Numbered from the stretch's first letter, positions 1 through 8,654 are shown. The stretch is 20,012 nt of DNA from Candidatus Aenigmatarchaeota archaeon (GCA_017610225.1 JAFCCM010000034.1:1-20012), one strand, 5' to 3'. Notes: generated by a model from the sequence alone, not told the origin. Program-made: numbers and translations.

Positions 1-1684
1 TGGAGCTGGATTATTTGGTTATGCTGCTAGTAAAGTATCTAAAACTAAAATTGGACAAAAAGTTGGTGCTAGTGTTGCTGGTATAGCAGCTAAAAAAGCA
101 ATGAAAACTGCAGCGGTTAAAGGTGCTGGTAAAGTTGCATCTAAGGCAATTCCTGGATTAGGTATTTTAGCAGGATTAGGGTTTGCCGCTCATAGATTGA
201 TGAAAGGTCAATTTATTGAGGCTGGATTAGAATTAACTTCTGGATTAGCAGGCGGCGCAGCAATTTTATCTGGTGGTACTAGTTTTTTAGCTATGGGAGC
301 AGCAGAATCAGCTTTAGCATATAGGGACTATCAAAGATCTAAAGGAAAATATGATAAGAGTAAAAAGCATAAAAATTTAGATAAATCAATGGTTAAAAAG
401 ATTCAAGCTATTCAACAATCAGTTGGATCATATCTTCCTATATTTGCTGGGTTTACCGGATCAGCTACTGCAATGCTTAGTGCTGCTTATTTAAATAAAT
501 ATAGTGTTAATAATCCAGATGCATTAGTGAAAGCTGCTAATCAAATTACTGGTGTTAGTAAAAAAGCTTGGATTAAAGCTGGTGGAGATGAAGCAGTTTA
601 CGCTGGAGCATTAGTTATTTCTAAAGGTAAAAACAAACTAAAAGAAATGTGGAATAAGAAAAGTAAAATGTTTGGTTCTATTGGAGAAACTGCTACTGAT
701 TTATATGATAAAGCAAAAGATTTTGCTATAGTAGAAGAAGTAGAAGGTATGTATAGTAAAACTAAAAAATATGCTAACAAAATGGGTAAAGCAGCATTGA
801 AAATGACTACTAAAATAGATATTAAAGATAAAATTAGTGATGCTAAAGATAAAGCTAAAGATATGTATTCAGGTTTTAAACAAAAAGCAATAAACGAAAT
901 GCCAACTTTAATATCAAAATTAGGTGACAATATAACTAGTTCATTTATGAAATTTGGAAATTTCTTAAGTGATTCAATTGGTGATCCAAAAGAACATTTA
1001 AAAAATATGAAAGAAAAAGTTTTTAAAGGAATATCAATTGCAAGAGATTCATTAGGTTCTATATATACTAAATTACATGATTTATTTCTATTAACTAAAA
1101 TGCGTGTAGAAATGGAAATAAAGAAATTAAAAGATATAAAAGACAGAGCCAAAGAGAAAAAGAAGAAAGGTTTATTTAGTTGGTTTGGTAAAGCCGCTAC
1201 AAAAGAATTTGTTTTTCCTAATTTTTTATCTCCTTCAGCAAAAATATCTGCTGGAGCTGGTATTGGATTTGAAATGGGAGGCAGTAAAAATACAACTACA
1301 GATGTTTTATTAAGAGGACATGGTGGAGAAACTGGAATCATTGGTGCATCAGGAAATATGAGTTTTGTATCCCCAGATAAAGTTAGAGAAAATCTTTTTG
1401 GAGGACTAGGAATTAATTCGAAAAAAGTTGCTTCTATGAGTGCTGGTAAAGATATATTAAAAATGAAACAAGATGGTATACTACAAGATAGTATAAATGG
1501 AATGAAAGATACAATGAAACAAACTTCTCAAAATAGTGCTAATATAATGAGTGCAACAATTGATAAATCTATAAAAATAATGAGTAGTAATAGTAATGTA
1601 TCTGGTGGTGGTAGTAGTAATTCACAACCATCTAGATCAAGAGATCCATTTATTAATTTAATTTTAAGTGGAAATATAACGTAA
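1..1684 (+). CDS. Tape-measure-like tail protein, C-terminal part (5' end outside window)
   Basis: The reading frame is open from position 2, so the real start lies upstream of the window; the first internal ATG at 101 is not preceded by a ribosome binding site. About 560 residues are visible. They begin with a Gly/Ala-rich hydrophobic stretch containing IPGLGILAGLGFAAHRLMKG, a type of segment common in phage tape-measure proteins. Next come Lys/Asp-rich helical repeats (for example DAKDKAKDMY), then a Ser/Asn/Gly-rich low-complexity tail ending in a short hydrophobic segment. A tape measure spans the tail lumen and sets tail length. The next gene resembles a tube cap, and T4 has the same order (29 then 48), which supports the call. 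No enzymatic motif was seen in the visible part. It could instead be another internal virion or pilot protein. Confidence 0.5.
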   Translation, partial: GAGLFGYAASKVSKTKIGQKVGASVAGIAAKKAMKTAAVKGAGKVASKAIPGLGILAGLGFAAHRLMKGQFIEAGLELTSGLAGGAAILSGGTSFLAMGAAESALAYRDYQRSKGKYDKSKKHKNLDKSMVKKIQAIQQSVGSYLPIFAGFTGSATAMLSAAYLNKYSVNNPDALVKAANQITGVSKKAWIKAGGDEAVYAGALVISKGKNKLKEMWNKKSKMFGSIGETATDLYDKAKDFAIVEEVEGMYSKTKKYANKMGKAALKMTTKIDIKDKISDAKDKAKDMYSGFKQKAINEMPTLISKLGDNITSSFMKFGNFLSDSIGDPKEHLKNMKEKVFKGISIARDSLGSIYTKLHDLFLLTKMRVEMEIKKLKDIKDRAKEKKKKGLFSWFGKAATKEFVFPNFLSPSAKISAGAGIGFEMGGSKNTTTDVLLRGHGGETGIIGASGNMSFVSPDKVRENLFGGLGINSKKVASMSAGKDILKMKQDGILQDSINGMKDTMKQTSQNSANIMSATIDKSIKIMSSNSNVSGGGSSNSQPSRSRDPFINLILSGNIT

Positions 1685-1693
1685 GGAGATAAA

Positions 1694-2947
1694 ATGGCTA
1701 AATTTATAAGTGATTTTGAAAGGTGGCTTAATGGTATTTTTTCTGATCCAACACCACCTGGTCAACTAGTATCTTTAGATGGTATGATTTTTGGGATGCC
1801 ACCATCTACACATATAAGCAATACAGTTATACATAATTCTATGCCTACGGCAACAATAATTCCATGTGAACCAGAATTTAGTTCTGGAGCTTCATTATTT
1901 ACATTAGATCAACATAAAGGATGGGAAAAATATCAAGAAATTTTAAAAAGTGTTGGTTTTACAATGGGGAATTCTAATAAAGTAAAAGTTTCTTATATAG
2001 TTGATAGTTTTCCCACAGATACATTTAATAATGAATACGGTGAGACAATATTTGACAGAATGTCTTCTGGAGTTTCATCCACAGTGGGGGATTTTTCTCA
2101 AATACTTGGTTTAACTAATATAAAAGATTTAAAGAATTTAGTAAAAGCAGCTCCTGGTGGAGGATCTATTACCGCAGGTGGGAATAAAATGAGTAGTATG
2201 TATAGTGACTTTATTGATACTTTAGAAAAAAATGGACATGATAGAGGTGCTAGTGTTGCTAAAACTTTTGGTAGTAGCATAGCTGCTGCTGCAACAGGAT
2301 CAAGAATTGATTTTCCTCAAGTTTGGAAAAATAGTAGTTTCACTCCATCATATACTATGACCATTAGATTATATAATCCTGATCCTGGTAATCCAGAATC
2401 AACAAAAAAATATATTGTTGGTCCAATAGCTGCTATATTAGCTTTAGGATTACCAAAAGTTGGCAATAAAGATGTAGCTAGTTATAAATGGCCATTGTTT
2501 TGTAAAGTTATTTCTCCAGGTATATATAATTTAAATTCAGCTTTTATAAGCAGTATATCTATTATTAAAGGTGGAGAACAACAAAATATTGCTTACAATC
2601 AAGCATTGGGAATGTGTGATATTAGAATTGAATTTGGAAGTTTATATAATAGTATGATATCTGGGAAAGGAAGTAATAATTATTCAGATAAAAGACCTAC
2701 TTTAGGTAATTATTTAGAAGTATTAGGTGGAAAAAATTTCGTTGGGGCAGATTCAATTATTAAAACTTATAATAGTAAAGATACATACAAAGGAAATATA
2801 TCTTCTATTAATCTATATGGAACTAATAAATCCAATGTAGTGGTAGAGGATAAAGATTCTTCAATAGGTAGTAGAATAAAGGATTCTGATTCTGATTCTG
2901 AAAGTTATTTAATAGGTAACTCTAAAGAATTTTTGAAAATATCTTAA
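1694..2947 (+). CDS. Candidate baseplate tube-cap / tube-initiator protein (gp48/gp54-like)
   Basis: A 417-aa protein with a good ribosome binding site (AAGGAG before ATAAAATG), starting 9 bases after the tape-measure-like gene, so the two are probably cotranscribed. The last half reads as a tube-like beta domain: residues about 215-320 include SYTMTIRLYNPDPGNP, KVISPGIYNLN and CDIRIEFGSLYNSMISG. This pattern resembles the C-terminal tube-fold domain of T4 gp48/gp54, which caps the baseplate hub and nucleates the tail tube. The middle is Gly/Ser/Lys-rich with a hydrophobic Ala run. The tail is Ser/Asp-rich and contains three tandem GATTCT units (DSDSDSE). The assignment rests on weak sequence resemblance plus gene order. 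The 3' end faces the convergent minus-strand gene with only 37 bases between them and no hairpin, so the transcripts may overlap. Confidence 0.45.
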   Translation: MAKFISDFERWLNGIFSDPTPPGQLVSLDGMIFGMPPSTHISNTVIHNSMPTATIIPCEPEFSSGASLFTLDQHKGWEKYQEILKSVGFTMGNSNKVKVSYIVDSFPTDTFNNEYGETIFDRMSSGVSSTVGDFSQILGLTNIKDLKNLVKAAPGGGSITAGGNKMSSMYSDFIDTLEKNGHDRGASVAKTFGSSIAAAATGSRIDFPQVWKNSSFTPSYTMTIRLYNPDPGNPESTKKYIVGPIAAILALGLPKVGNKDVASYKWPLFCKVISPGIYNLNSAFISSISIIKGGEQQNIAYNQALGMCDIRIEFGSLYNSMISGKGSNNYSDKRPTLGNYLEVLGGKNFVGADSIIKTYNSKDTYKGNISSINLYGTNKSNVVVEDKDSSIGSRIKDSDSDSESYLIGNSKEFLKIS

Positions 2948-2984
2948 GAGGACGGAAGAAAAGTGAAAAAGAAGAAACTGATGT

Positions 2985-4085
2985 TTAACAAATTGAATTT
3001 CTCATTGATAAAGTAATATAATATGCTAAGTATAAATTAATTAAAGATTGAGTTTGTTTAGTTAATTTATTATATTCTTTATCGAACTTTATATCTTTAA
3101 TAATATTTCTAATTAGAATATTGATTTGTTGTTTAAAATAAACTAACGCTTTGGTTCTCTTAACAGCCATTAATACTCTAACATTTTTATAAAATTGATC
3201 TCCACATAAATGACCAACCTCTGATAATTCTTTTACAAATAGTTCAAGAATAAGTCTTATATTATCTTCATGTTTAATATTAGTCAAACTTTTTGATAGG
3301 GAAGTAGCTAATGATGCTCTAACTTTAGTAAGAGTTCTTGCATCATTGACCGCTTTAGAATCAACAATCTTATAAACAGTTAAACTTTTAACTGTATCAT
3401 TTATTACTCTGCTTGATTTTTCTAACTGTTGATATTGAATAGAGTCATCATTTTCAATAGGATTTTTCATTGCTGATCCATCTTTACTAGCTTTATAATA
3501 TATCTCAGCAAAACTTTTTAAACTTTGAGAAATTCTAGTTCTGCATTCAGTTATAAATTTCGTAATTTCTTCAAGATTTCCAGTCTTTAAAGCATGACCA
3601 TATCTTTTATTCATTTCACATGATAGAAAAAATAGAGAACCAGGAATAGTTTTTTCTCTTGAAAATAAATGAGTTTTAGCTAAGTTTTCCATAGCATATT
3701 TAAACACATCCTCATTACAAAATTTCAATTGTTTATGAATTAAATTAGTATAATTTCTAATGATATATATTATTAGCATTGATTTATAAGCAGTAACTTG
3801 TCTGCTTTTATTTAAAGTAACCATAAGAAATATATAAAAATTAGATATTGGATCTCTATGTAATTTCCATTTAGAAGCAGGGGTTCCTTTATAAAACCTT
3901 TTTACAAATGTGGTAATATCTTTTTCTTTTAACTTACATATATACAATAATTCATAGTAATATTTTTTTAGTGATGGATAGTAACATGGTTCCGACAAAC
4001 TAGATAATTCTGCAGCTGCAATCTTATGCAAAGTTCTTTTTAACTTATTTAAATCAATATTAGCTTCTGAATGTAATATTTCCAT
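2985..4085 (-). CDS. Unknown helical protein, last gene of the tail block
   Basis: A 366-aa Lys/Leu/Ile-rich protein predicted by eye to be almost entirely alpha-helical, with no signal peptide or catalytic motif that I recognise. It starts 6 bases downstream of the gp6-like wedge gene and has only a weak upstream GGAT, so translational coupling to that gene is likely. Scattered cysteines (for example CYYP, CKLKEKD, HLCGDQFY) do not form a clear metal site. Its position at the end of the baseplate genes suggests a virion or tail-assembly role, but this is inferred from context only. It is the terminal gene of the minus-strand block and faces the + strand tube-cap gene. Confidence 0.6.
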   Translation of the reverse strand: MEILHSEANIDLNKLKRTLHKIAAAELSSLSEPCYYPSLKKYYYELLYICKLKEKDITTFVKRFYKGTPASKWKLHRDPISNFYIFLMVTLNKSRQVTAYKSMLIIYIIRNYTNLIHKQLKFCNEDVFKYAMENLAKTHLFSREKTIPGSLFFLSCEMNKRYGHALKTGNLEEITKFITECRTRISQSLKSFAEIYYKASKDGSAMKNPIENDDSIQYQQLEKSSRVINDTVKSLTVYKIVDSKAVNDARTLTKVRASLATSLSKSLTNIKHEDNIRLILELFVKELSEVGHLCGDQFYKNVRVLMAVKRTKALVYFKQQINILIRNIIKDIKFDKEYNKLTKQTQSLINLYLAYYITLSMRNSIC

Positions 4086-4091
4086 AATTTA

Positions 4092-6698
4092 TTAATCCAA
4101 TGTAAAAATTTTAATTATAATATCATCTTCTATAAAATGCATCCACTCAGGTGTATATTCTAACAACTCTTGTTGCTCAAAATCATCAATATTATAATCA
4201 AAGAATATGCCACTTTCTGGCTGTAATAACCTACAATGAGAAACTCCATTAACATTATGAACCAGATCAATAATTTTAGAACGTCTTATTATTAATTTTG
4301 GACCAAAGTCTGCTTTATAATAATTATAAATTGCTGACCTAATATTTGCTATAAGAGTTGCTTCTTGAATAGATGAATCATTAATTTTAAATACTTCCAA
4401 AGATATTTTTAAAGGAATATTATATATTGGTTTTTTCCAACCAAAATCAGTGTATATATAATTACCAGCTTTATTTAGATCATCTGGAGAAGTAACATAT
4501 GCAATATCACTACTTTTTGGTTTTATAAATGTCCATATAGTAGCAGCAACATCATCATCAACACATAAAGCAATTTCATCTCTGTGACCATTCCATGCAC
4601 CACCTTCATTTCCTGATACTATATATCTATCCGCTAAATTAGGAGAAGGAGGAATTGAAGTTAACCCTAAGTTTACAATAGGTAAAGAAGTAGGATCATT
4701 CTTTAACATATTTTTTGACTGACCGGTTGTATTACATAATTTTATATTGATAAAATCAGTTAACATTCTATAACTTTTAAATTCAGCTGATCCTAAAAAT
4801 GCTTGTAATACCTGACTTTCAAAATCAACCTTGTTTATACCACCTTCATATTCTATTGGTACACCTGGTATACCAGTTCCAGGTACTTGCGTGCCCATAT
4901 AATATGATTTTAAAATAACAGGTATATCATATATAATTGTTGCAGTACCATTGTCAAAAGTATTTGATATCATATAAGTTTTTAATTCTTGTCTAAATAC
5001 AAACTCTGCAGAATATTGACCTATAAGAGGTTGATATGTTAATGCAACTGGATTACTAATAGTAAAATAGTAAGTTTGAGGTCCTTTAGGAATATCCATA
5101 TAATCAGAAAATAAATAAATAAATTTACCACCACCAGTTGCAGGTAAATTTGTCATTGCAAATGTATCATTAGTTGATATAATTTTCATTTCACATTCAC
5201 AGTTAGAAAAATCATCCTCACTTGAATAATATGATAATTCAAATAATGCTGATGATGTACCATCATTAGTAATTTCTAAATTGTTTAAATGAAAATGATA
5301 TAGTTCTTGTTCACTATGTCCCCAACTTTCAATTAAAGTAGGAACTATTTGAATTTGTCTCATTATATAATGATAATAAGCAACTTCATTTTGTTCATCA
5401 ACTGTCATTTCAAACAATGTTATATATTCAATATCATCTATAACTATAATTTTATCTCTTGGAATATAAGTTGTACCATAAGGTTCAATAGTATAAGTTC
5501 CATTTCTTGTAGGAACAATTTCATTATCAAACTCAAGAATAGTATATAATTGAATTTCATTTACTTTTAAATCTGATCTTTTTAATACAGGTATAGAATT
5601 AGATTTAATTGGTGCATCAGGAATAACAACATCAAAATTTTTATAATCTTGCTCTGAAACTAATCTATTTAAACTAACCAAACTTTTAATTGAATTATCT
5701 CTAATTTCTTGCAAACTTTCTTCATCTGTTCCATTATAAGCAGGTGATGGATTAATAATATTGTAATCAACTATTTCAGTTACTCCACTTTGTTGAGTAT
5801 AAATTTTTCCACCAGATGTTATAGAACCAGCAATAACATTTCCATCTTCTCCATCAGTTACATTTATGTGAGCAATTACAGTTGACCCTGGTAAAGGTTG
5901 TTGGCCAATAAGTCCATTACCAAAGTATATTCTTCTTCCTTCAGGAGATACTCTTAAAACATAACCATAATCAGAATTGCTCATTAAATATAAACTGTTA
6001 AATCTTTCATACAATCTACCGGTATCTTCTGCTGAAGAATCAGGATCTCTAACATATATTTCCATATCTGCAACTTTACCATCAATAGAAACATTAATAT
6101 CTGTAAATTGATATGGTTGTAAATCTTCATCAATTGTAAACTCTTGAACAGTGGTTTTATATTGTCGGGTTGGCAATAAAAATTGAAAATTAGGATTTTC
6201 AGATGTTGTATCAATATTAACTGGAACATTAAATACTTTTCCTTCTTGTTCTGCTGATATTAAAATAGATGTATTATTAATTACATTAACATTAACATTA
6301 TAATAAGTTATAAAAGATTTATTATCATTAGTTTTAAATTCAAAACCATTAGGAATATTAAATATTGTATTTGGATCATTGAACGAAAGATTAACAGTAA
6401 TTAATACATTTGCTACTGCATATTTAGTCTCAAGCGGATTATACCCAATAAATGAACTTAAATTATGGATAGATTCTGGTAATTGAGCTTGAGTTAGAAA
6501 AAACTCATTATAGATATTGCTTTGATAGAACATTAAGTTAGAAGAAAGGGTAGTAAAAATATCTATAATATATGATAAGAATGAAGATTGGGTTAAATCA
6601 ACATTATTCAATTCCATATATTGTTGTAGAAATTCTATTACTTGTACTCTAATAGCATCTCTTGATGCATATATTATATTAGATACTGGTGTAGTCAT
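4092..6698 (-). CDS. Baseplate wedge protein, gp6 / baseplate-J family
   Basis: An 868-aa protein. Residues 10-115 form the helical N-terminal domain typical of gp6-like wedges (FYQSNIYNEFFLTQAQ, then an SSFIGYNPLE turn). Residues about 255-295 carry the gp6/J signature YFGNGLIGQQPLPG followed by DGEDGNVIAG. Next is SEQDYKNFDVVIPDAP, and near the C-terminus a J-like domain with YYKADFGPKLIIRRSKI and NGVSHCRLL. In T4, gp6 dimers join wedges into the baseplate iris ring, and the family is central to sheath-contraction triggering. It is longer than T4 gp6 (660 aa). Extra beta-rich sequence occupies about 430-600, and a fibre-type module occupies about 675-755 (DRYIVSGNEGGAWNGHRDE, then IWTFIKPK). 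The ribosome binding site is AGAGGT before ATG, inside the end of the upstream gene. Confidence 0.85.
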   Translation of the reverse strand: MTTPVSNIIYASRDAIRVQVIEFLQQYMELNNVDLTQSSFLSYIIDIFTTLSSNLMFYQSNIYNEFFLTQAQLPESIHNLSSFIGYNPLETKYAVANVLITVNLSFNDPNTIFNIPNGFEFKTNDNKSFITYYNVNVNVINNTSILISAEQEGKVFNVPVNIDTTSENPNFQFLLPTRQYKTTVQEFTIDEDLQPYQFTDINVSIDGKVADMEIYVRDPDSSAEDTGRLYERFNSLYLMSNSDYGYVLRVSPEGRRIYFGNGLIGQQPLPGSTVIAHINVTDGEDGNVIAGSITSGGKIYTQQSGVTEIVDYNIINPSPAYNGTDEESLQEIRDNSIKSLVSLNRLVSEQDYKNFDVVIPDAPIKSNSIPVLKRSDLKVNEIQLYTILEFDNEIVPTRNGTYTIEPYGTTYIPRDKIIVIDDIEYITLFEMTVDEQNEVAYYHYIMRQIQIVPTLIESWGHSEQELYHFHLNNLEITNDGTSSALFELSYYSSEDDFSNCECEMKIISTNDTFAMTNLPATGGGKFIYLFSDYMDIPKGPQTYYFTISNPVALTYQPLIGQYSAEFVFRQELKTYMISNTFDNGTATIIYDIPVILKSYYMGTQVPGTGIPGVPIEYEGGINKVDFESQVLQAFLGSAEFKSYRMLTDFINIKLCNTTGQSKNMLKNDPTSLPIVNLGLTSIPPSPNLADRYIVSGNEGGAWNGHRDEIALCVDDDVAATIWTFIKPKSSDIAYVTSPDDLNKAGNYIYTDFGWKKPIYNIPLKISLEVFKINDSSIQEATLIANIRSAIYNYYKADFGPKLIIRRSKIIDLVHNVNGVSHCRLLQPESGIFFDYNIDDFEQQELLEYTPEWMHFIEDDIIIKIFTLD

Positions 6699-6706
6699 AT
6701 TTACCT

Positions 6707-7351
6707 CTATGTTTCTATAAGACCTGCGTTATCATTCCACATGTCTACTAGATTAGTTTTAAGTTCTTCATCTTTAGCTAACATTCGAGCTAAAGTTGTT
6801 GCTTCCTCTACAGTGTGAATTTTTTTATCATAATCAAAAAATACGTATGTATCTTCTGTTTTTTCTTCTAACTTATTAGTACCTTTACTTTCATAAACTT
6901 TACATCTTAATTTCCAATATCTCTTCTCGGTATTTGGATAAGGTTCAACTCCAGTTACTTTAAATAATGGATATGTATCATTTTGTGATTGTAAAAATTC
7001 TGACTCAAATTTAATTATATCATTAGCGTATGGAGTTATACCATAAATAGATGGAAATACAACACTGGTTTCTTGTTCTTTCACTAACCCAATATCTGAG
7101 CCATCAAATCCAGTAGCAATTTCTTCTGAAAAGTAAACAGGAAGTAATAAATATTTATCCCATTTCATTCCAGATAATTCTCCTGTTTTTTCATAAGCAC
7201 CACCATACATTTGTTGCTTGTCCCAGACTGTTGTATCTTTATTTATGTTCCAATAGGTTGTTAAAAAAGCAACTCCATGCTTACTATAGTAGTCTAGAAC
7301 GAGTTCTTGATATTCTTTAATATACTCATATAATTGTTCCAAATTTTGCAT
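6707..7351 (-). CDS. Conserved-looking virion protein of unknown role
   Basis: A 214-aa soluble protein rich in aromatic residues. Notable segments are the N-terminal helix with YYSKHGVAFLTTYWNI, then VWDKQQMYGGAYEKTG and KWDKYLLLPVYFSEE, a likely beta region VFPSIYGITPYANDIIKFE, and a helical end. It lies between the gp25-like and gp6-like wedge genes, where T4 places gp53 and gp5. It does not resemble T4 gp53 in any motif I can see. A structural role in the wedge or in tail completion is inferred only from this position and the compact beta-rich look. The ribosome binding site is AGAGGT before AAAATTATG. The stop lies 8 bases before the gp6-like start, and only 4 bases separate its start from the preceding gene. 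Confidence 0.55.
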   Translation of the reverse strand: MQNLEQLYEYIKEYQELVLDYYSKHGVAFLTTYWNINKDTTVWDKQQMYGGAYEKTGELSGMKWDKYLLLPVYFSEEIATGFDGSDIGLVKEQETSVVFPSIYGITPYANDIIKFESEFLQSQNDTYPLFKVTGVEPYPNTEKRYWKLRCKVYESKGTNKLEEKTEDTYVFFDYDKKIHTVEEATTLARMLAKDEELKTNLVDMWNDNAGLIET

Positions 7352-7355
7352 AATT

Positions 7356-7868
7356 TTACCTCTTTAAAACGGATAAGAATTTAGATAGTAAAGGTTTTAT
7401 TATTGTTTGTTTTTTTAAAGCTATCATTCTTAATTGAACAGGATTATCAACAAGTTTATCATCTATAACTAGTTTAAATTTGCCTGTTATTTCATACATA
7501 TTAATATTACCTTTACTATATTCTAAAGAATGAAAAATAGTAAGATGACTATTTATATGTTTTCCTTTTTTCTTTAATAAAATTTTTAATTGAGAAATAG
7601 ATTCATTTGAAATATTACAAAAAATTTCTTCTATTAACATAAAATTTTCAGTTTTTTCATATCCATCAATAAACTCACTAATATATTCAGATGGTGCTCT
7701 TAAAAGTAATTGAGCAATTTGGTTACCATTTTTTAACTGTCCTATGAGATTTAAAACCCAGAATGATTTTTCCATCTCAATAATCAATATATGGACATTA
7801 CCAATATGTTTCTTAGTAAATATTCCTTTATATGTTTTTAAGATTCCATAAATAATTCTTTTTCTCAT
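7356..7868 (-). CDS. Unknown protein between gp25 and gp6 homologues
   Basis: A 170-aa basic protein of alternating strands and helices, with no family I recognise. The N-terminus (MRKRIIYGILKTYKGI) is not a convincing signal peptide. The middle contains SFWVLNLIGQLKNGNQ and an acidic helix EYISEFIDGYEKTENF. The C-terminal third looks like a small beta unit (NMYEITGKFKLVIDDKL) followed by a basic helix. It starts after a terminator-separated gap, with AGGA 10 bases before ATG, and ends 4 bases before the next gene. It therefore probably opens a short unit containing itself, the 214-aa gene, the gp6-like wedge and the 366-aa gene. Confidence 0.5.
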   Translation of the reverse strand: MRKRIIYGILKTYKGIFTKKHIGNVHILIIEMEKSFWVLNLIGQLKNGNQIAQLLLRAPSEYISEFIDGYEKTENFMLIEEIFCNISNESISQLKILLKKKGKHINSHLTIFHSLEYSKGNINMYEITGKFKLVIDDKLVDNPVQLRMIALKKQTIIKPLLSKFLSVLKR

Positions 7869-7901
7869 AAGTTTTTCCTAATGTTAATAGATCAAATATA
7901 T

Positions 7902-7940
7902 ATAAAATAGGTTTATAAGTTATTAATATCATTCTAAAAT
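7902..7940 (-). promoter_or_regulatory. Weak candidate promoter upstream of the 170-aa gene
   Basis: On the minus strand the gap after the gp25 terminator reads TTAGAATGATATTAATA, then ACTTATAAACC about 40 bases before the start codon. It only loosely resembles the AGAACA-W3-TATAAA motif found elsewhere in the window. A promoter is expected here because a terminator precedes the gene, but the match is poor. Confidence 0.25.
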
Positions 7941-7947
7941 AAATGGT

Positions 7948-7986
7948 AAAAAAAGTGGTTCTTAGTATATATCATGAACCACTTTT
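7948..7986 (-). terminator. Intrinsic terminator after the gp25-like gene
   Basis: An 11-bp perfect inverted repeat (AAAAGTGGTTC at 7951-7961 and GAACCACTTTT at 7976-7986) with a 14-base loop lies 10 bases after the gp25 stop. On the minus strand the stem is followed by an uninterrupted T run (the stem's TTTT continues into TTT), as expected for rho-independent termination. Confidence 0.75.
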
Positions 7987-7995
7987 AGTTTGTTT

Positions 7996-8424
7996 CTAAG
8001 ACTCCATATTGATAAATTGTTTATCATAAATTACAGTATTTAATGTTTTATTACTATTATCATACTCAACACCAATACTTAAAATAAAACCATGTCCATC
8101 AGGCATAAATGAAACATCTATACTTGTAATATAAGCTCTGTTATCATATTTCATTAATCTAAATCTTATTTCTTCTTTTATACCTTCTACAGTAACTTCA
8201 TCAGCAGGTTCAAAAATATACTTATATAAATCACTACCATAATCAGGGTTAGACATATAAGTTCTAGTTTTAGTTAATAAAATATTATTCCAAGAATTTA
8301 AAATAACATCAAAATCTTTTACAGAAGAAAATTCACCAGAGGATGATATCACCGGAATAAAATCAAGTATTCTTCCTTGTGAACCAACTATGTTTAAATT
8401 GAATTTTTCTAAAATAGAAGCCAT
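7996..8424 (-). CDS. Baseplate wedge subunit, gp25/GPW family
   Basis: A 142-aa protein of the gp25/GPW size class (T4 gp25 is 132 aa). Recognisable family features are the helical start, NNILLTKTRTYMSNPDYGSDLYKYIFEP, the helix EGIKEEIRFRLMKYDNRAYI, and a closing beta hairpin ILSIGVEYDN. In T4, gp25 sits in the wedge core and carries the first sheath-like contact. I start it at MASILEKFN. This ATG forms a TAATG overlap with the stop of the preceding 76-aa frame and has AAGGGA upstream. The frame is open back to 8481, but that 19-residue extension is very basic and lies wholly within the 76-aa gene, so it is probably not translated. A strong terminator follows. Confidence 0.8.
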   Translation of the reverse strand: MASILEKFNLNIVGSQGRILDFIPVISSSGEFSSVKDFDVILNSWNNILLTKTRTYMSNPDYGSDLYKYIFEPADEVTVEGIKEEIRFRLMKYDNRAYITSIDVSFMPDGHGFILSIGVEYDNSNKTLNTVIYDKQFINMES

Positions 8425-8654
8425 TATTTTTTCCCTTCTTCTATCATTGTAAGTTTTTGATCTTCTATATCTGCTTTCCATTTTAGAAGATCATTAAACC
8501 TTTTAACAGGCATTAACATTATATCAATATAGCCCATATGTAACATTTCAATGGCTGCAAATATAGAATCATTTAACATGGTTTTATATTCATCTATTAT
8601 ATTATCCTGAGTATACCATGCGAAAGAACTGGGAAACCAAATCGATATCCACAT
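8424..8654 (-). CDS. Overlapping +1-frame partner of the gp26-like gene (possible frameshift extension)
   Basis: A 76-codon frame lying +1 relative to the gp26-like gene, overlapping its last 53 bases and ending in a TAATG overlap with gp25. From about residue 12 it reads AWYTQDNIIDEYKTML, then helices ending in MPVKRFNDLLKWKADIE and a charged tail. The short MP-x-K/R-FNDLLKWK segment resembles the C-terminal extensions made by frameshifting in phage tail-assembly chaperone genes. Two expression routes are possible. The first is independent initiation at the ATG at 8654, which has GGAAGAGG immediately adjacent, an awkward spacing. The second is a +1 shift at UUU-CGC in the gp26-like gene, giving a 321-aa fusion. 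The first 11 residues (MWISIWFPSSF) look like out-of-frame translation of gp26 sequence, which favours the second route. Confidence 0.6.
   Translation of the reverse strand: MWISIWFPSSFAWYTQDNIIDEYKTMLNDSIFAAIEMLHMGYIDIMLMPVKRFNDLLKWKADIEDQKLTMIEEGKK

Noticed and set aside
598..1341. A 247-codon open frame antisense to the tape-measure-like gene
   Set aside because: Its composition (Phe/Leu/Ile/Ser-rich) is that expected from the reverse of Lys-rich coding sequence. It has no ribosome binding site and lies wholly within a better-supported gene. The antisense frames at 16804-17298 and 17928-18209 were dropped for the same reason.
2883..2903. Three tandem GATTCT units in the tube-cap candidate
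   Set aside because: They encode a short Asp/Ser linker (DSDSD) and look like ordinary low-complexity coding sequence.
2964..3017. Short basic 17-codon GTG frame after the tube-cap candidate, preceded by GGAAG-like sequence
   Set aside because: Too short, with a GTG start and overlap with the end of the convergent gene; nothing distinguishes it from chance.
8422..8440. A6 run before the TAATG overlap as a possible -1 slippage site joining the 76-aa frame to gp25
   Set aside because: GGG-AAA-AAA-U is not a good heptanucleotide, and termination-reinitiation at TAATG explains gp25 expression simply.
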